From: Nephromyces sp. MM_2019
Lineage: Eukaryota; Apicomplexa; Aconoidasida; Nephromycida
NCBI GenBank assembly: GCA_015657535.1
Contig: JADHZB010002086.1
Location: 1,607-65,606 of the forward strand
Length of the DNA: 64,000 nucleotides
Direction: 5' to 3'
Shown here: in pieces, positions 34,701 to 46,801 of the stretch
Position numbering within the stretch: the first letter of the stretch is position 1
Layout of the letters: each line of letters opens with the position of its first letter
The notes under the pieces: generated by a model
Seen by the model: the letters and a program-made list of their open reading frames with translations, nothing else
Database searches by the model: none
What the model was told of the DNA's origin: nothing
Made by a program: the position numbers and the translations under genes

Positions 34701-37700
34701 ATAATATATTATACAATAGTTCTTTCTTCAAGAGGCTGACGGCATGCTGCGAATCTTTGGAGTTTGCAAGCGGGGAAAAGGCTGCTAATAATTCTTTAGA
34801 GCTCTATACGTGCTACTTTTCGCTATTTTTACTTGTTTAATATTGAAAACTCTAGCGGCTTATCTCCAGAGCGAGTATGGTGTGTGTAGCGATTGCTGAA
34901 CCTTTTTGCTAGGTAATCTAAATGCCTGGTTTTTTATCTCTTTGAATTACACATAAAAGCTATGTGGATGTCTAGGTGAGTCAGTGTGTACTCCTGTTTG
35001 TGTGTTGGTGTGCTAGTGATTACACATACTAGCCGTTAGCAGAAGATATTTAGGGGTAGCTTCTGTGCAAAAATATCGCTTTATCCAAGGAGGGGTAGAT
35101 TTATAATTTTTTTCACGAGCAATCCTGCGCTTATTTAAGGGGTTCTTCAACTTTCTAAATTGCTTGTATTATTTCAGCCATATGTACCCTCAGAAGAAGA
35201 AGAAAATTTTAAAAGGGATATAACGGCTTGTTGGGCTGGTGGAAAATCTGGGAGGAATGTTATTGATGGCTTCATCGCTTTACTCCCGGTACTGCCTCTT
35301 GCTATTTTCAATATGATAATTTTTCTGACATTCTTCTTCGCTTGAACTTTTTGAAATAATATGGATCAAACTGTTCCCAGCTATTGAAATCCTAAATCCT
35401 GGATGCTGCTCTAGCTACCCTTGTATTGTGCTTAAGTGTAATGAAAAAGAAACAGAAAAGCAACGGATTTTAGATAGAGATAGCGACCTACATTTCTACT
35501 AGGAGCGAGACGAAGAAGAAGTAGCAAAAACAGCAAGCTTCAGATAAATACAGTGACATACGCCTATAGTAGCATCTATTTCATAGAAACTCGTACTTAA
35601 TGCTGGTATATAAGGCTTATAATGGCACTGGCAGCGGATAGCCCCTAAATTTGTAATAAAAAAAGAATATACTGAGATTCACAACACGTTCCATCAACTT
35701 TAAAAGTATACTTATTCCATAACATCAAAAATTGTTATTATTTTCCAAAATAATTTTCAAGATATAATAATTCTTAATATTACATCAACAGTCATGGAAT
35801 GTATAGATTTTCACTTTTTCTTGCTAGGCGGGAAGAAAGCGCTGTTTTCTGTGAGTTTACTGCTCTACCACTTTGCCGTACTGTATTCGGATATATTGCG
35901 CTTCGCTGAAAATTTTATATATTTTTTCAGTTCCTGTGCTGAAGAGGAGGGATTTTTGATGGGAGTTAGAGATTCGTATTGTCATTCTTGTTTTATCGCT
36001 ATTTATGAATAGTTGTGAATATCAGCACCTAAGCGTGTGTGTAGCTTTGAAGTTAATTCCTGGATACCTAAGCTATTATTTTTTACTTTAATGAGATGCT
36101 AAAAACTAGAACTATAGCTGAGCTATGGTGCTTATTAGAGGCCGGAAGCTAGTATTATTGCCTTGGCAAGAAAAATTTAAGGTTTAATTGCAGTGCTATA
36201 TTTTAAAAGTGAGAAAACGCCTTGTTCCCATACTAAAGGTTTCTTACCTCTACTCAAAATTGTCTAACCTTTGTGACTCTGATGATTTTAGCATATATGA
36301 TATCAGGGTATGTCTTGTTGCATTCTAGCAATATTCTCTACAAAAAATCAGTCTTACTAATTACTTCTATTGACTATATCTTTTATACAAGAGGTATTCG
36401 CTGAGGTTGTGCTTTTTATTACTGTTTTTTTGTCTCTCTTTCTGCAGAAAATTCTATCCTTGAATGGCTACGCATACTTGGTAAGGTTGTGATACTTTTT
36501 ATTTTGTTGCAGCGGGCGCTAAAACATTCCAGAAACATACTTTTTCTGTGTCTCATTGTATTCGAGCGTTTATTTGGTTCTCAAAAATTTTCCCCCACTG
36601 ATACAGGCACGCAGATGTGCACAAATGCTGATAAACATGTTGTGGTTAAGAATACACTGAGAAACATGCTGATAAGCATACCCTCATAAGCACACACTTA
36701 GCAACACCCCCTCATAAGCACACACTAATAAATACAAACGCTAACGCACACACAGTAAACGCTGTCAAAATGTACTGAGCACTTAGGAAAGCCCGTGATA
36801 ATGCTTGTCCTACGTGGCACTCTATATTACAATTTTGGCAAAATTCATGCAATGTTGATACGGTTTTTTGGCCGGAATTCTCTCTTGTTTTTTAATTTCC
36901 CAGTGTAGCTCTTTTTGTAGTATGTAGTATAGAGTAAAGATAATAGCCTTCCGGAAGCTTTGCTAATTTATTGCTCAGCAACAGGAGTTCAGATGAGTCC
37001 TTTTACTTTTGCTTCGTGAAAGTCATGAAAACATGAATCTTCAGTAGTTGATCTGTAAAGCAATCGGTAGGCTACATCTGAATTATTAATGGGCCACTTT
37101 ATCACCAGAAAGTTTTGATGCCACAGATGCTTTTATTTCCTGTGGTAAATAGTAGTTTTAAGTACTATCTCCTGACTTACAAACTTATAGGCTAGTGTTT
37201 TAGGTTTTAACTACTTGCGTGTTTCCATGAGCACTTAAAATTCGAAGTGTTACTGCTAGACTATGCATAGCTTCTTTTTTTTTGGAATGCATCCTTCATT
37301 TCAGCTTATCGAGGAAAGAAACCGTCCCGAAGAGATTATACAGTCACTTGAGGAACTTAAATTTATGTGTAAGGTGTGTGACGATAAGTTAGGAGGTTTT
37401 TGCTCGACCTGCTGGTAGTGTATGAAGTTTCTAGCTTTCTTCCATTTTATGAAACGATGTTAAAGCATAGTTGCTTCACGATGTGTTGCAGGGTAAAGTC
37501 TTAGATTTTGTGTCTTTTTCTTATTATAAGCTCGAAATACCAAAGATAGTATTTTTGTAGATGCGAACTCTGTTTTATTAATGTTTTAAACGAGTGTAAA
37601 AAGTATTTGTTAAGATTTGGCAATTTAATATCAAGTAGTAAGACTCTATGGCAGTTGCTTACCCAAATTACTTTTGATCTTGATCTAAGGTTTTTTTAAG

Positions 37701-37910
37701 GCGCCTATATACGCTTATGTTATTTTTTTCCCTTTAATGAAGTCTTGATCTGTGTTTTCGTTACGGGTTTTGCTCTAGGTTCGCCAAAGCTTTTTTCATA
37801 CCTTTTCTCTTACATATTCTGGCAATTGCTTTGTTGCATAGGCAATTTTGCAAAGAAAAATAAGGATGGAGACTTTACGTGTTCTGAAAATCTGGAGGAA
37901 TCATACGTAA
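31746..37910 (+). CDS. N6AMT1: HemK2/N6AMT1-type protein-glutamine N-methyltransferase, 7 exons
   Basis: I reconstructed seven exons with consistent GT-AG sites and phases: 31746-31948, 32724-32771, 33601-33820, 35178-35288, 36448-36480, 37305-37373 and 37842-37910, giving 250 residues. Family members methylate the Gln of the GGQ motif in eukaryotic release factor eRF1, using S-adenosylmethionine and working with Trm112. Exon 1 carries the signature SFYPPSEDTFLFLDAL (about 34-49). The SAM-binding loop LEIGSGSG (about 65-72) is completed across intron 1. The catalytic NPPY (156-159) is split between exons 3 and 4 (NP|PY) by a phase-0 intron. AWAGGKSGRNVID-type sequence follows (CWAGGKSGRNVIDGF, exon 4), then the short strand exon KILSLNGYAYL, the helix RPEEIIQSLEELKF, and a last strand METLRVLKI before the stop. 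The length is close to the human protein (214) with a longer N-terminus. Identification is firm; the start Met is the first in frame. Confidence 0.92.
31998..32185. repeat. 94-bp direct tandem duplication in intron 1 of the HemK2-type gene
   Basis: Two adjacent copies start with ggagcttat at 31998 and 32092 and share the stretch tttactcccaagatctgc near their ends. The copies differ at scattered bases, so the duplication is not brand new. It lies wholly inside the intron and leaves the splice sites unaffected. Confidence 0.88.
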
Positions 37911-40900
37911 AAAAGGTTACAAGATTTTTCCAGAATGTCTTGATGCTTTACGCTTGGCATTTACGGATGCGTTTCTACTTAACTTTTTTCAGGCTTGTGA
38001 CTATGATTTTTGCCCGATTTTAGTATATGCTGCGCCTACTGAATTTGTATGTCCCGAAAACTTCTTTTTCTCTTATGCTTATACGATTCTGCAAAGTGAT
38101 TATTGTTCCAGCGTAAACATGGGTGATATTATTATGATATACAGTGAGCAATTCTCTGAAAAGCAATAAAGTTCATTTCACTTGGACATTTTGTACCTTG
38201 CCGTTGTTGAATTGGGCTGTATATTGTCCCTTCACTCTAGGGGCTTTAATTTTTATCGTTTTTTTCACCTTGCTTTTCCTTTTTTTTAATTTTTTGGTGT
38301 ATATTCCCTATTTCTTCTAAAGATTGTCGCTTATGTTCTTTTTTTCTATTCATATTTTTGTAATCTTTACAAGATTATAGCAGTACTTTTTAATGTACTT
38401 TGGACAAGAAGGATTCTTCTATATTGGTCTTTTTAAGTCACTAACTTCTGCTATATATACCACTTCTTGGTCTGGGGAGTTCTGTGAGTATCATTGAGGA
38501 TATTTTTTTAGGAAATTGAGTTTCTAGCGATGATCTTTATCAATTTTTTCTATCATAGGCTTTTAAGCTGTGCACTAGTTATGAAATTGCAATTAATCTC
38601 TTTTTGAGTTGTTCGTTGTTGTTTATTTTCTACTTTTTAGCGAGTTTTGGTGCGGCGAAGTTTTATGCTGTTCAAATTCAAATACCTTTTTGTCTACATG
38701 CTGTGCTATTTCTTCCATTTCATGGATTTTTAATTTAGATTATTAGCGTATTGTTTTGTTTTATTTATATGCATAGTTTGGAATACTTGTTGGGCTTATT
38801 CCACGTGTTTGATCGACACTAGTTATGGTTGGTCACGCAATGCTTCGCCTCTCATTTTCTACCTCTTTTTTATTTTGAACTGCTGCTTTATATTGGCTGA
38901 CTATGATACCATGGGAATATTGATAGTTATCAACTCTGTTATTATTCTATTCAACCTATAGTGCTGTTTGCACTACATTTACCCATAAAATACTATATGT
39001 TTCCAAACGACCCTCAATCTAACCTAATATTGACCCCTCATATTGTATCGTCACTGAAGCACTACGATGCCACGCATGGAAATATTTCGTGCTTAATATA
39101 ATAGTCTGTGAATCTCGCTAATACCTAAGAGCTCGGCACAAGTTTTCTGCACACAGTCGCATCACCCTTCCAATCACTATGACTCCTTGGTACCTTTAAA
39201 TCATCGGTAAAAAGAGCCTAGCGTAAGCTATTGTCAGTGCCCAGCTTAGTGTCGTAAAGTCAAGCTGCCAAAGCGATTGCGCAGCCCACATTTCATGTCG
39301 AAAGCTCCCATTTTTTACTAGTTTAGGGGTATGGGAACTTGCTGTGAGGTATTTCCAGTCTTTCCAACACTACACTGTCATCTACAACGAACCGAAAGGT
39401 GCCTTCCAAGTATAATGGCTTGGAAAAAACGTTTGAAAGCCCACTCTGCAAAGGCATGAAATTTGATGTTAAAGACTCTCCTTTGCACATCTGCCAATGG
39501 AGTCAATGTTATAGCTTTTCGGTGACTAGCAATATTCCTCGGAAATGGGGCGCTTGAAACCATGCTAGTTCTTCACATTTGTGGCGCGACTGTCTAAATT
39601 TCAGCAGATATTTCTGGTGTAGCCTTTGCGGATATGCTGCCAAACTAATGTGAATTTATATGCGTTTTGTAATTTGCCTTATCCCTCTTTTCCATGGCGC
39701 TTCTCAAGCGCTTATCTTAGAATACAGACTGCCACATTTGCTGGTCCAATTCGGCCAGTACTCTAATATTCTTTGATTTTTCTTTCAATCTTAAATGAAA
39801 CTTGTATATTCTGATGATTAAATTCTGTTCCTGTGGAATGCATTTACCACCTTTAGGTGCCACCCTTCTCTTAAGTGCACCACTCATTCGAAACATGAAG
39901 TTATCTTCAAATTACTCACGGATTATTGGAAATTTCATCATAATCGTTTTTTCATCATAATTAGTAAACCAGTTTCGTCCTTCTTGTAGCACAACAAAGA
40001 TACTTTTTCACGAAAGATTGCAGCCTTTTAGATAGCGCTCTTTTGAGTAGGTGCCTTTATACTGATACGCAGGAATCGAGTGTTATAGTCTTATAAGTGC
40101 CCCGTCTATATTATATTCTCAATGGGGTAAGGCACCACGTGATACACACGTGATTTCTGCAAAGCTGGCGAACGGTATTTTAGTGCACAGTTCGGTCGAT
40201 GGTGGACCCCCTATCGCCCATAGTAAATACCGCCACCTTAGCTGATAAGGTAGCAGTGAACATAAATAAGGGCATAAAAGAGGCGTAAATGCTCACTTCA
40301 TTCCTGTAATAAGGCACTGAATTTGGGTAGCTCACAAATAGAGAACTTGAGGAGTTGCGTCTCTTAAGATTAGTTTAGTTGGGAATTACCTTGTTCCCAG
40401 GTTAGGCCAAGGCAACTGCTAAAGTTCGCATCAATATGCAAGAATTTCTAAACGTGTTTTATTTCCGTAATAACAATTCTGTTACGAGGATATAAACTTG
40501 ATTCCCTGTTACACAGTGGTACTTCAGCTTATATGTGCTGCACAGGTGTATTTCGCCAACACACTGAAGGGGTACATTCCCATCCTACGATACGGAGGTT
40601 CAATCATTGTGCCAACCGTCTAGGCATCCCGTTGGCACAGTTTTTTAGTATATCATGACTAATCTCTAAATAAATTTTGCACCGCTATGAAGGTAGCAGC
40701 CTGAAGAGGAAACGCTATATTTCTTACATCACCACCTTTTGGTTTCTGGTATAAAATCTGCCATTGGGAACCTTTACGAGATGTTGCTGCACGGTTACTA
40801 CCTTGTGGGAATTATGCACGGCTGCTGCGAATATTCCTAGAAAGCTTACTATGCCGTACGCTAGATTACCCGAATGAAGAAAGTCGATGGCGAGGCTCAA

Positions 40901-43900
40901 AATGAAGTGTTCATACGGTATTTTACCTTCCTGACAGTTATGCATGCCAATTACGCGCTAATATTGTTAGTGTGGTTGACCAGAGCAACCTAACCCTAGA
41001 GCTTGACTGTCTATTTTCTACATTACAGAAATTGTAATAAAACTTTTTTCCTTTTATGCTATAAAGTAAGATAAGAATATGTTCATGGGGTATGTTTGCT
41101 CTGTGATTAGCTCTAATTTACATAGTTGTGATACTGAATCACGATCCATATAAATCATCCACATAAAAAAATCAAATAGCCGGAGTCCGTAAATGCAGAC
41201 CGCCAGATCAGCATGTAACTATGCCCCACGATGAGTTTAATGAATATTTTCTGGTCAGCATGTTATATCTCGCAACCGTGGAAAACTTTAATACACATAT
41301 CTTGCTGCTTTTTGCTCCCCTGTGAAAGCTCCTGAATATTGAGCTCTGGCAACGGAAGTCCAACATTACGTAGTTGTTTTTAGGGAACAGTGTTGTGAAC
41401 TATGATAATGTTTCATTACATTCGTCTTAACTCTTACCACAAATCTTCTATCATTGGGAAATACAGGCATAAGCATTCAAGTTATAGTGTGGCCTTTGCT
41501 GTAGCACGATAGTGGAGCATTGAGTTCGAGGATCTACGAAAATTCTACGCTTCAATTCCTCATATTCGATGGATGTTAATAGGTGCTGCAACTACGAAAG
41601 ATATAGCTTCGCTTTTCCGTGACCGCGGGGCAGGGCCAACTTTTCATTGTTAATTTTCGGTCACGTCATTTTCACAGCTGCATTAGTTGGAATACTTGAG
41701 CTTTTGGAACTTCTTCTGCCCACTATAAACTTTAACTTTCAAGGAAACATATAAATTTTCAACGCCTAGCCACCATCAAGAGGCGCTAGAGCTGTAAAGT
41801 CCATATTTTTGCGGGATGTTTTCTTGACTTTTCTCCTGCATGAGGTACGTCAAAAGAACCCTTGGTACCTTTCTGACAGTGTTTATAGCTTGAGGATAAA
41901 TTCCTCTACCTATTCTTGGAAACTGACAAATACATCTCTATAATAACACAGTAAAATTACTACCTTGGTTATAGAGCGCTTCACTAAGTTACACACTTTT
42001 AATTATGCAGTGCTAAGAGTCCTAAGCATTGATCCTGACCTTTTACTTATGGAAAGATAGAGCTGAGTTTTTTGTGTTTGCAAATGATAACTTCATTGTC
42101 TTACTACCTAGAAAAGCCTTGGAAGAACTTGGCAAAGAAACTTAGTGCACATCTAACCTGATGTCTAGCGGTAATACTTGTATTTTTCAATTGCTTGGCA
42201 GCGTCTTTACTTTGAGTTCTTGGAACTAAGCGGCTCAATTAAAAGCTCATTTATCGACAGGATTTGCATCCCAAAAGTATGACCTGCTCCTTCAGCTTGT
42301 CTCCATGGCAAAGGAAATATGCGGATAATGTAATTGGAGGTCATTAATATATCGCTATCCTCAATGCTCTACTGATGAACATGAAGCTCTTATTGAACAT
42401 TATAGTAAGTCATTGATATAAAGAGACATCAGGATCTGCCAGAACAGTTTTTTCAAATTATGTTAAGCAAGCAGCATCAATTTGCTCCATTTCTCTGACC
42501 GTAAAATAGCTCCTGTGACTTCTAAAAGATGAAAAAGGTCATAAATCTTGCCGAGATTTGGATGGCTGCGCAATATAAAAATGGGCAAATTCAACATTAT
42601 TATCCGTCGCAGTGCAAGCAGATTCGGTGCAAACTTGCTGGTGTACAACACCTGCTATGCCAACACCGTGTCCGTTATCCCACGGTGGCAGTGCTATTAA
42701 AGCGTAGTACTCTGGTTTGCTGCGAATAAGATAAAAGCAATACCGATTGCACACGCCTACAGAGTAAGCGCAGTGTCTAAACCGTGAGAGGACTTCTGGA
42801 CATGTGGGTGATCATGCATGGCATGAGATAGGCTTATGACTTAAATTTTGAGAGTAGGTTGCGGCCCTGAAAAGCAAGAGCACTCCATGGGTACATCAAC
42901 GCAGGCAGAACCAAAAATCTTGAACACATCTGATGCCTGCTAGCAGAAAGCTAATACATTTCTATTTGCGATAAATTTAATAATACATTTTTGTCCATGC
43001 TCCTGTTTGCTACATCAGGGCCTGTTAATCCGAGTGGTATAGGCCGATAAAGGTAGCAATGAGAATGCACCTACTACAAGATCCTGAGGATGCGCTATGA
43101 ATATCCATTCAGAATAGCCTACGTATTGAAGATATGATTTTTCTTGTGATGGAACTCTCACATTGAATAGAATAAATTAAACGGGATTCATCTTATAACG
43201 GAGTAAGCCCGTAGGATTATGGAAGGTACCTCAGGAAACGTAGCCCAAGTATATTAAGGTGAAGGAATCTTGATGAGGACAGTTAGGCTATGGCTTCCAT
43301 ATTCTATAAGAATGTATAATAAATGTTAAAGAGTTGATTCTTATAGAAAAGACTCCCTCGACTGTGAATCAGTAATTCTCAGTCCTAGCGTAAAGGGAGC
43401 AACTCCATTACATTTGTGAAACTTCTCTTGAGTGTTTATGCACACTTGAAAGTTTTCATAATTTAGCAATATACTGTCAACATAGTGCATCTTCAATAAA
43501 AACAGGTAATACCGATTAACTTCAAGCTACACTAGGTTTATTTTCGGTTCTAGGTCTGCATATAGTATTGCTGCAGTAGTAGACTTCAGTCGCTCTCTTT
43601 ATATTAAGTAACTTTAAATAGAACTAAAGCTTCATTTAGTTTGAATTTCCCGATTTTTCTTTCAAGTAATAAGAAAATATTATGGAATCATGCTAGATGC
43701 GCAGCAACTGCTAATTTCGCCACTTGCTCGTATAACGATCATTGAGACCCGGGGGTGTTGCTCATTTATAAAATGTACTCTAAACCTGCATATTGGAATA
43801 TATATACGCTCGTCTTAATATTTTTGACGAGAGCTTTTTGATCTTATTTTCGCCTTTCAACCTAGCTTACTTTTGTAATTGCAGAAATTAAGTTATGATT

Positions 43901-46801
43901 TACATATGTACTTCCCCGTTCGAGTTCCTTTCGGATCAAACCCATAACATCTAATCGTTTGTTTGTGCAGTTTGTGTTTAAAATTTTATCATATCAATGT
44001 TCTAATTACTATGTATTAGACTATTTTGCTATTTTGTCACTTGCTTCGTGGTTATAAAGGTATGCTCCGAGCAAAATTTTTTGTAAAGTATGATATATTC
44101 TTATGAGAGGAGAATGAAGTAATAATGAATTTATCAATTTATACTTTAATGTGTAATTCCTGCTGCTTTTTAAGCCAGTATAAATTTTTTTGGGCAATAG
44201 AAAGCTACCCATCTCCAGGATTTATATCCTCTTTGGAGGCTACTTTAAATGGCTAAAATTAATACATAAGTAAAATTTTTCTCGCCTCAAAATTTTTTTT
44301 TCTATTAGCTCTAAAATTATGTTCATGAAATATTTTTATACCAAATATGATGCAAGAGGCCCTTGTTAGTGCCAAGAATAATCACTGCTACAACGTTCAT
44401 TACGATAGTGTTTTTATTGGGCTATATAGTTTCTTTGAAGGATTAACCTTGACTTGGCAGAGTTCAGGGACTGTGAAATATAAAGTTTCTGGCAAAGGAT
44501 AACCTTTAAAACATGCTTAGCCCCTAGTGCTATTTACGTCCGCAAATTAAGCAAGTACATATTCTAATAGGCTATAGTTTAAGATTGGCTATTCTAAGCG
44601 TGTAGGACACATTTTCAATGCACTCAGTATACGAAAAAAATTGTGTAAATACTTTAACGGGCATCAAACTCCATCCCATATATATCTTTAGCAACACGGA
44701 AATGTATTTTGGTGCTGAGACATTTTCCCAGCATCTTGGCAAGAAACTACTAGCTATATAAAAAGCCCAGGTAGCTCTTCATCTATACATAAAAAATATG
44801 CATATTACAAAATGGCTTGCCCAATAACTGGTAAAAAAGACCTAAATATGTGATAATTGATTGCTCTAATGCTCTCAAGCTTATCCTATTATACTTTTCT
44901 AACCTTTTTGCTTAGAATCAGTCATTTACTTTATAGTTCTTCACCATGAAAGTTAGCTGGCGAATTAGCCCAGCTCCTTCTCTTTTTATGCTAAAATCAC
45001 GCAATTACTTCCTTCCAGGAATATAGCAGCTCGTTGATGCACGCCTAGCGTTTTATTTTGTTCAGTGCCTAGCTTCACAGCATCTATCCGCTAACGCCGC
45101 CTGTTTCGAAATTTACCATTTGCATACTGCGAAAGCAAAGTTGCTAGTGACATTCTTGTACCCACCCATTATAGGCGTACAATTAGCCAGGCCATTGAAG
45201 TCCCTGCTCGATTTCTAGTGCCCGGGCACTACAACACTAGGCACGTGCACATTCATTGCTTCATTTAAGGGGCTTTATGGCCCCTTGCCCGTACCTAGCG
45301 AACTTTAATTCTTAAAAATTTGAGGTGACCCTACTGCTGCTTAGTGGGATATTCCGATAGGGGCTGGTAAAACGCGTACAGGAAAATTTTCAAACACAGT
45401 ATCGATACGCCCATCGTATAGCCGTGACTACTTACCTGCTCTTTTCTGCTTTGCTCATAACATTATGCTAAAATGTCAACGAGGCATTTTTCACCTATTT
45501 TAATATTGAGGATTAAATTTATTTTGAAGTCCGCATACCGCTGTCCTCCAGCATTTTATAGGCAAATGGTAAACTCTTTTAATGCTCTGAGAATGTGCTT
45601 CCCTTTGTAATCAATGGCGCTTAGCTTCGAATCGCTTCTACCCGCTCGAAGCTAGTTTAATTGATCTAACCACAGGAGCGGCATAAAAATAAAATTTCAA
45701 TAAGGCTGCCGCTCATTCGTCTCCTTATGGCAGTAGTCGGCCTAAGAGTGGGCAATATGATAGCATGACAGGTCATATGTATTAAGGCATAATGAAATGG
45801 CTGTTTCATCCACAAAGATCAGCTTTCCTACCTGAAGAGCACGTGTTCTAATATCAAAGCACACACAATATGATTGCTTCTGTGCCTATTTCCTAGTGAC
45901 TGCCGGCAAGAGGGCCCATTAAGTAGCAATGTGCCACAATATCCTCTAGCCCCGTCTACTCAAATGCTGTACCATATTCAAGCGAATCCAATAAAAAGAT
46001 TAACGCCTATGAGTTTCATGATTACTATTACTTGCCTAAAAAAGAGGAAAACTTGGGTTAGAAAATACTATAATATCTACAACGGCAAATATTCCTGGTG
46101 AAGCTCTTTGCTTTTACTCTACGCTTGTTAAAACCATATTTACGTGCGTATACTTCAGGCGATAACCAATGTCACACCTTCATTGGGTTAGCCTTCAACG
46201 TGAGGTAATCTGTTATGCAATTTGACGCTCAGAATAAGGTTTCTTACCAGCCAAGTTTTAGAAGCGCTATGCACATGCCAATTTTGGCTATACCCTGGCT
46301 TAGATAATAAACAGTGCACTAACATTGAACTCAGAGTTACGCACAAGAGTATTACAAAATCCCAAATATTTGGGATAGTATCATATAGGGGCGATGACAC
46401 TACGCGTAGCAAGGCAGCCCAGTCAGGCCGTGGTAGCCCCACATATTAAGCACTAACAAAAGTAGACGGGAGCTTGTCAAGTTGAAAGTACCGTTTAAGA
46501 TGATATCTACATTTATCCCGGGATTATACGGTTGCCTTTGAATCCTTTTTATAAAGCACTGCATTTTTTTGTTGAATAAGCAGCATTTAATATGTAAACT
46601 TTATGTACAATCAAACTAAGTTGCTAGCGGCCCACGTATATTCTAGCCGATTTTCCTCGTACTTGTAGCTTCAAATAGTGAGCTCCCAATGATTCATCAG
46701 AAGAAACCAAACAAGAAAACGCGAACCATTCTGGAACCATCATAAACGTCCGAAAAAAGAACTATGGAGCTACGAAGCTAGATATATGGAGGCTCCATAT
46801 C
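37911..46801. other. 8.9-kb spacer, no supported gene
   Basis: Between the HemK2-type stop and the cathepsin C start I find only short frames on both strands and no domain I would defend. Patches with higher G+C (39.1-39.7, 40.7-40.9, 42.5-42.8 and 45.0-46.5 kb) might be decayed coding DNA. The frame at 37954-38169 follows an acceptor-like ttttttcag but has no recognisable content. Because true exons in this window can be as short as 33 nt, a diverged intron-rich gene could still hide here. Confidence 0.5.
46784..46800. promoter_or_regulatory. 17-bp palindrome just upstream of the cathepsin C start
   Basis: ATATGGAG-G-CTCCATAT is a perfect inverted repeat with 8-bp arms around one G. It ends one base before the ATG at 46802. 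A half-site (ctatggagct) occurs about 20 bp further upstream. It could be a protein-binding site or an RNA hairpin at the start codon; the role is unknown. Confidence 0.4.

Noticed and set aside
40546..40623. Peptide GYIPILRYGGSIIVPTV, resembling a glycoside hydrolase family 31 C-terminal motif, with weak look-alikes near 39725 (TATFAGPIRP) and 40160 (ANGILVHSSVDGG) in the same order
   Set aside because: No catalytic WxDMNEP-type motif is found, stops follow each match, splice borders do not connect them and spacing does not fit. A decayed GH31 gene is possible, but the evidence is too thin; BLASTX of 38-46 kb would decide.
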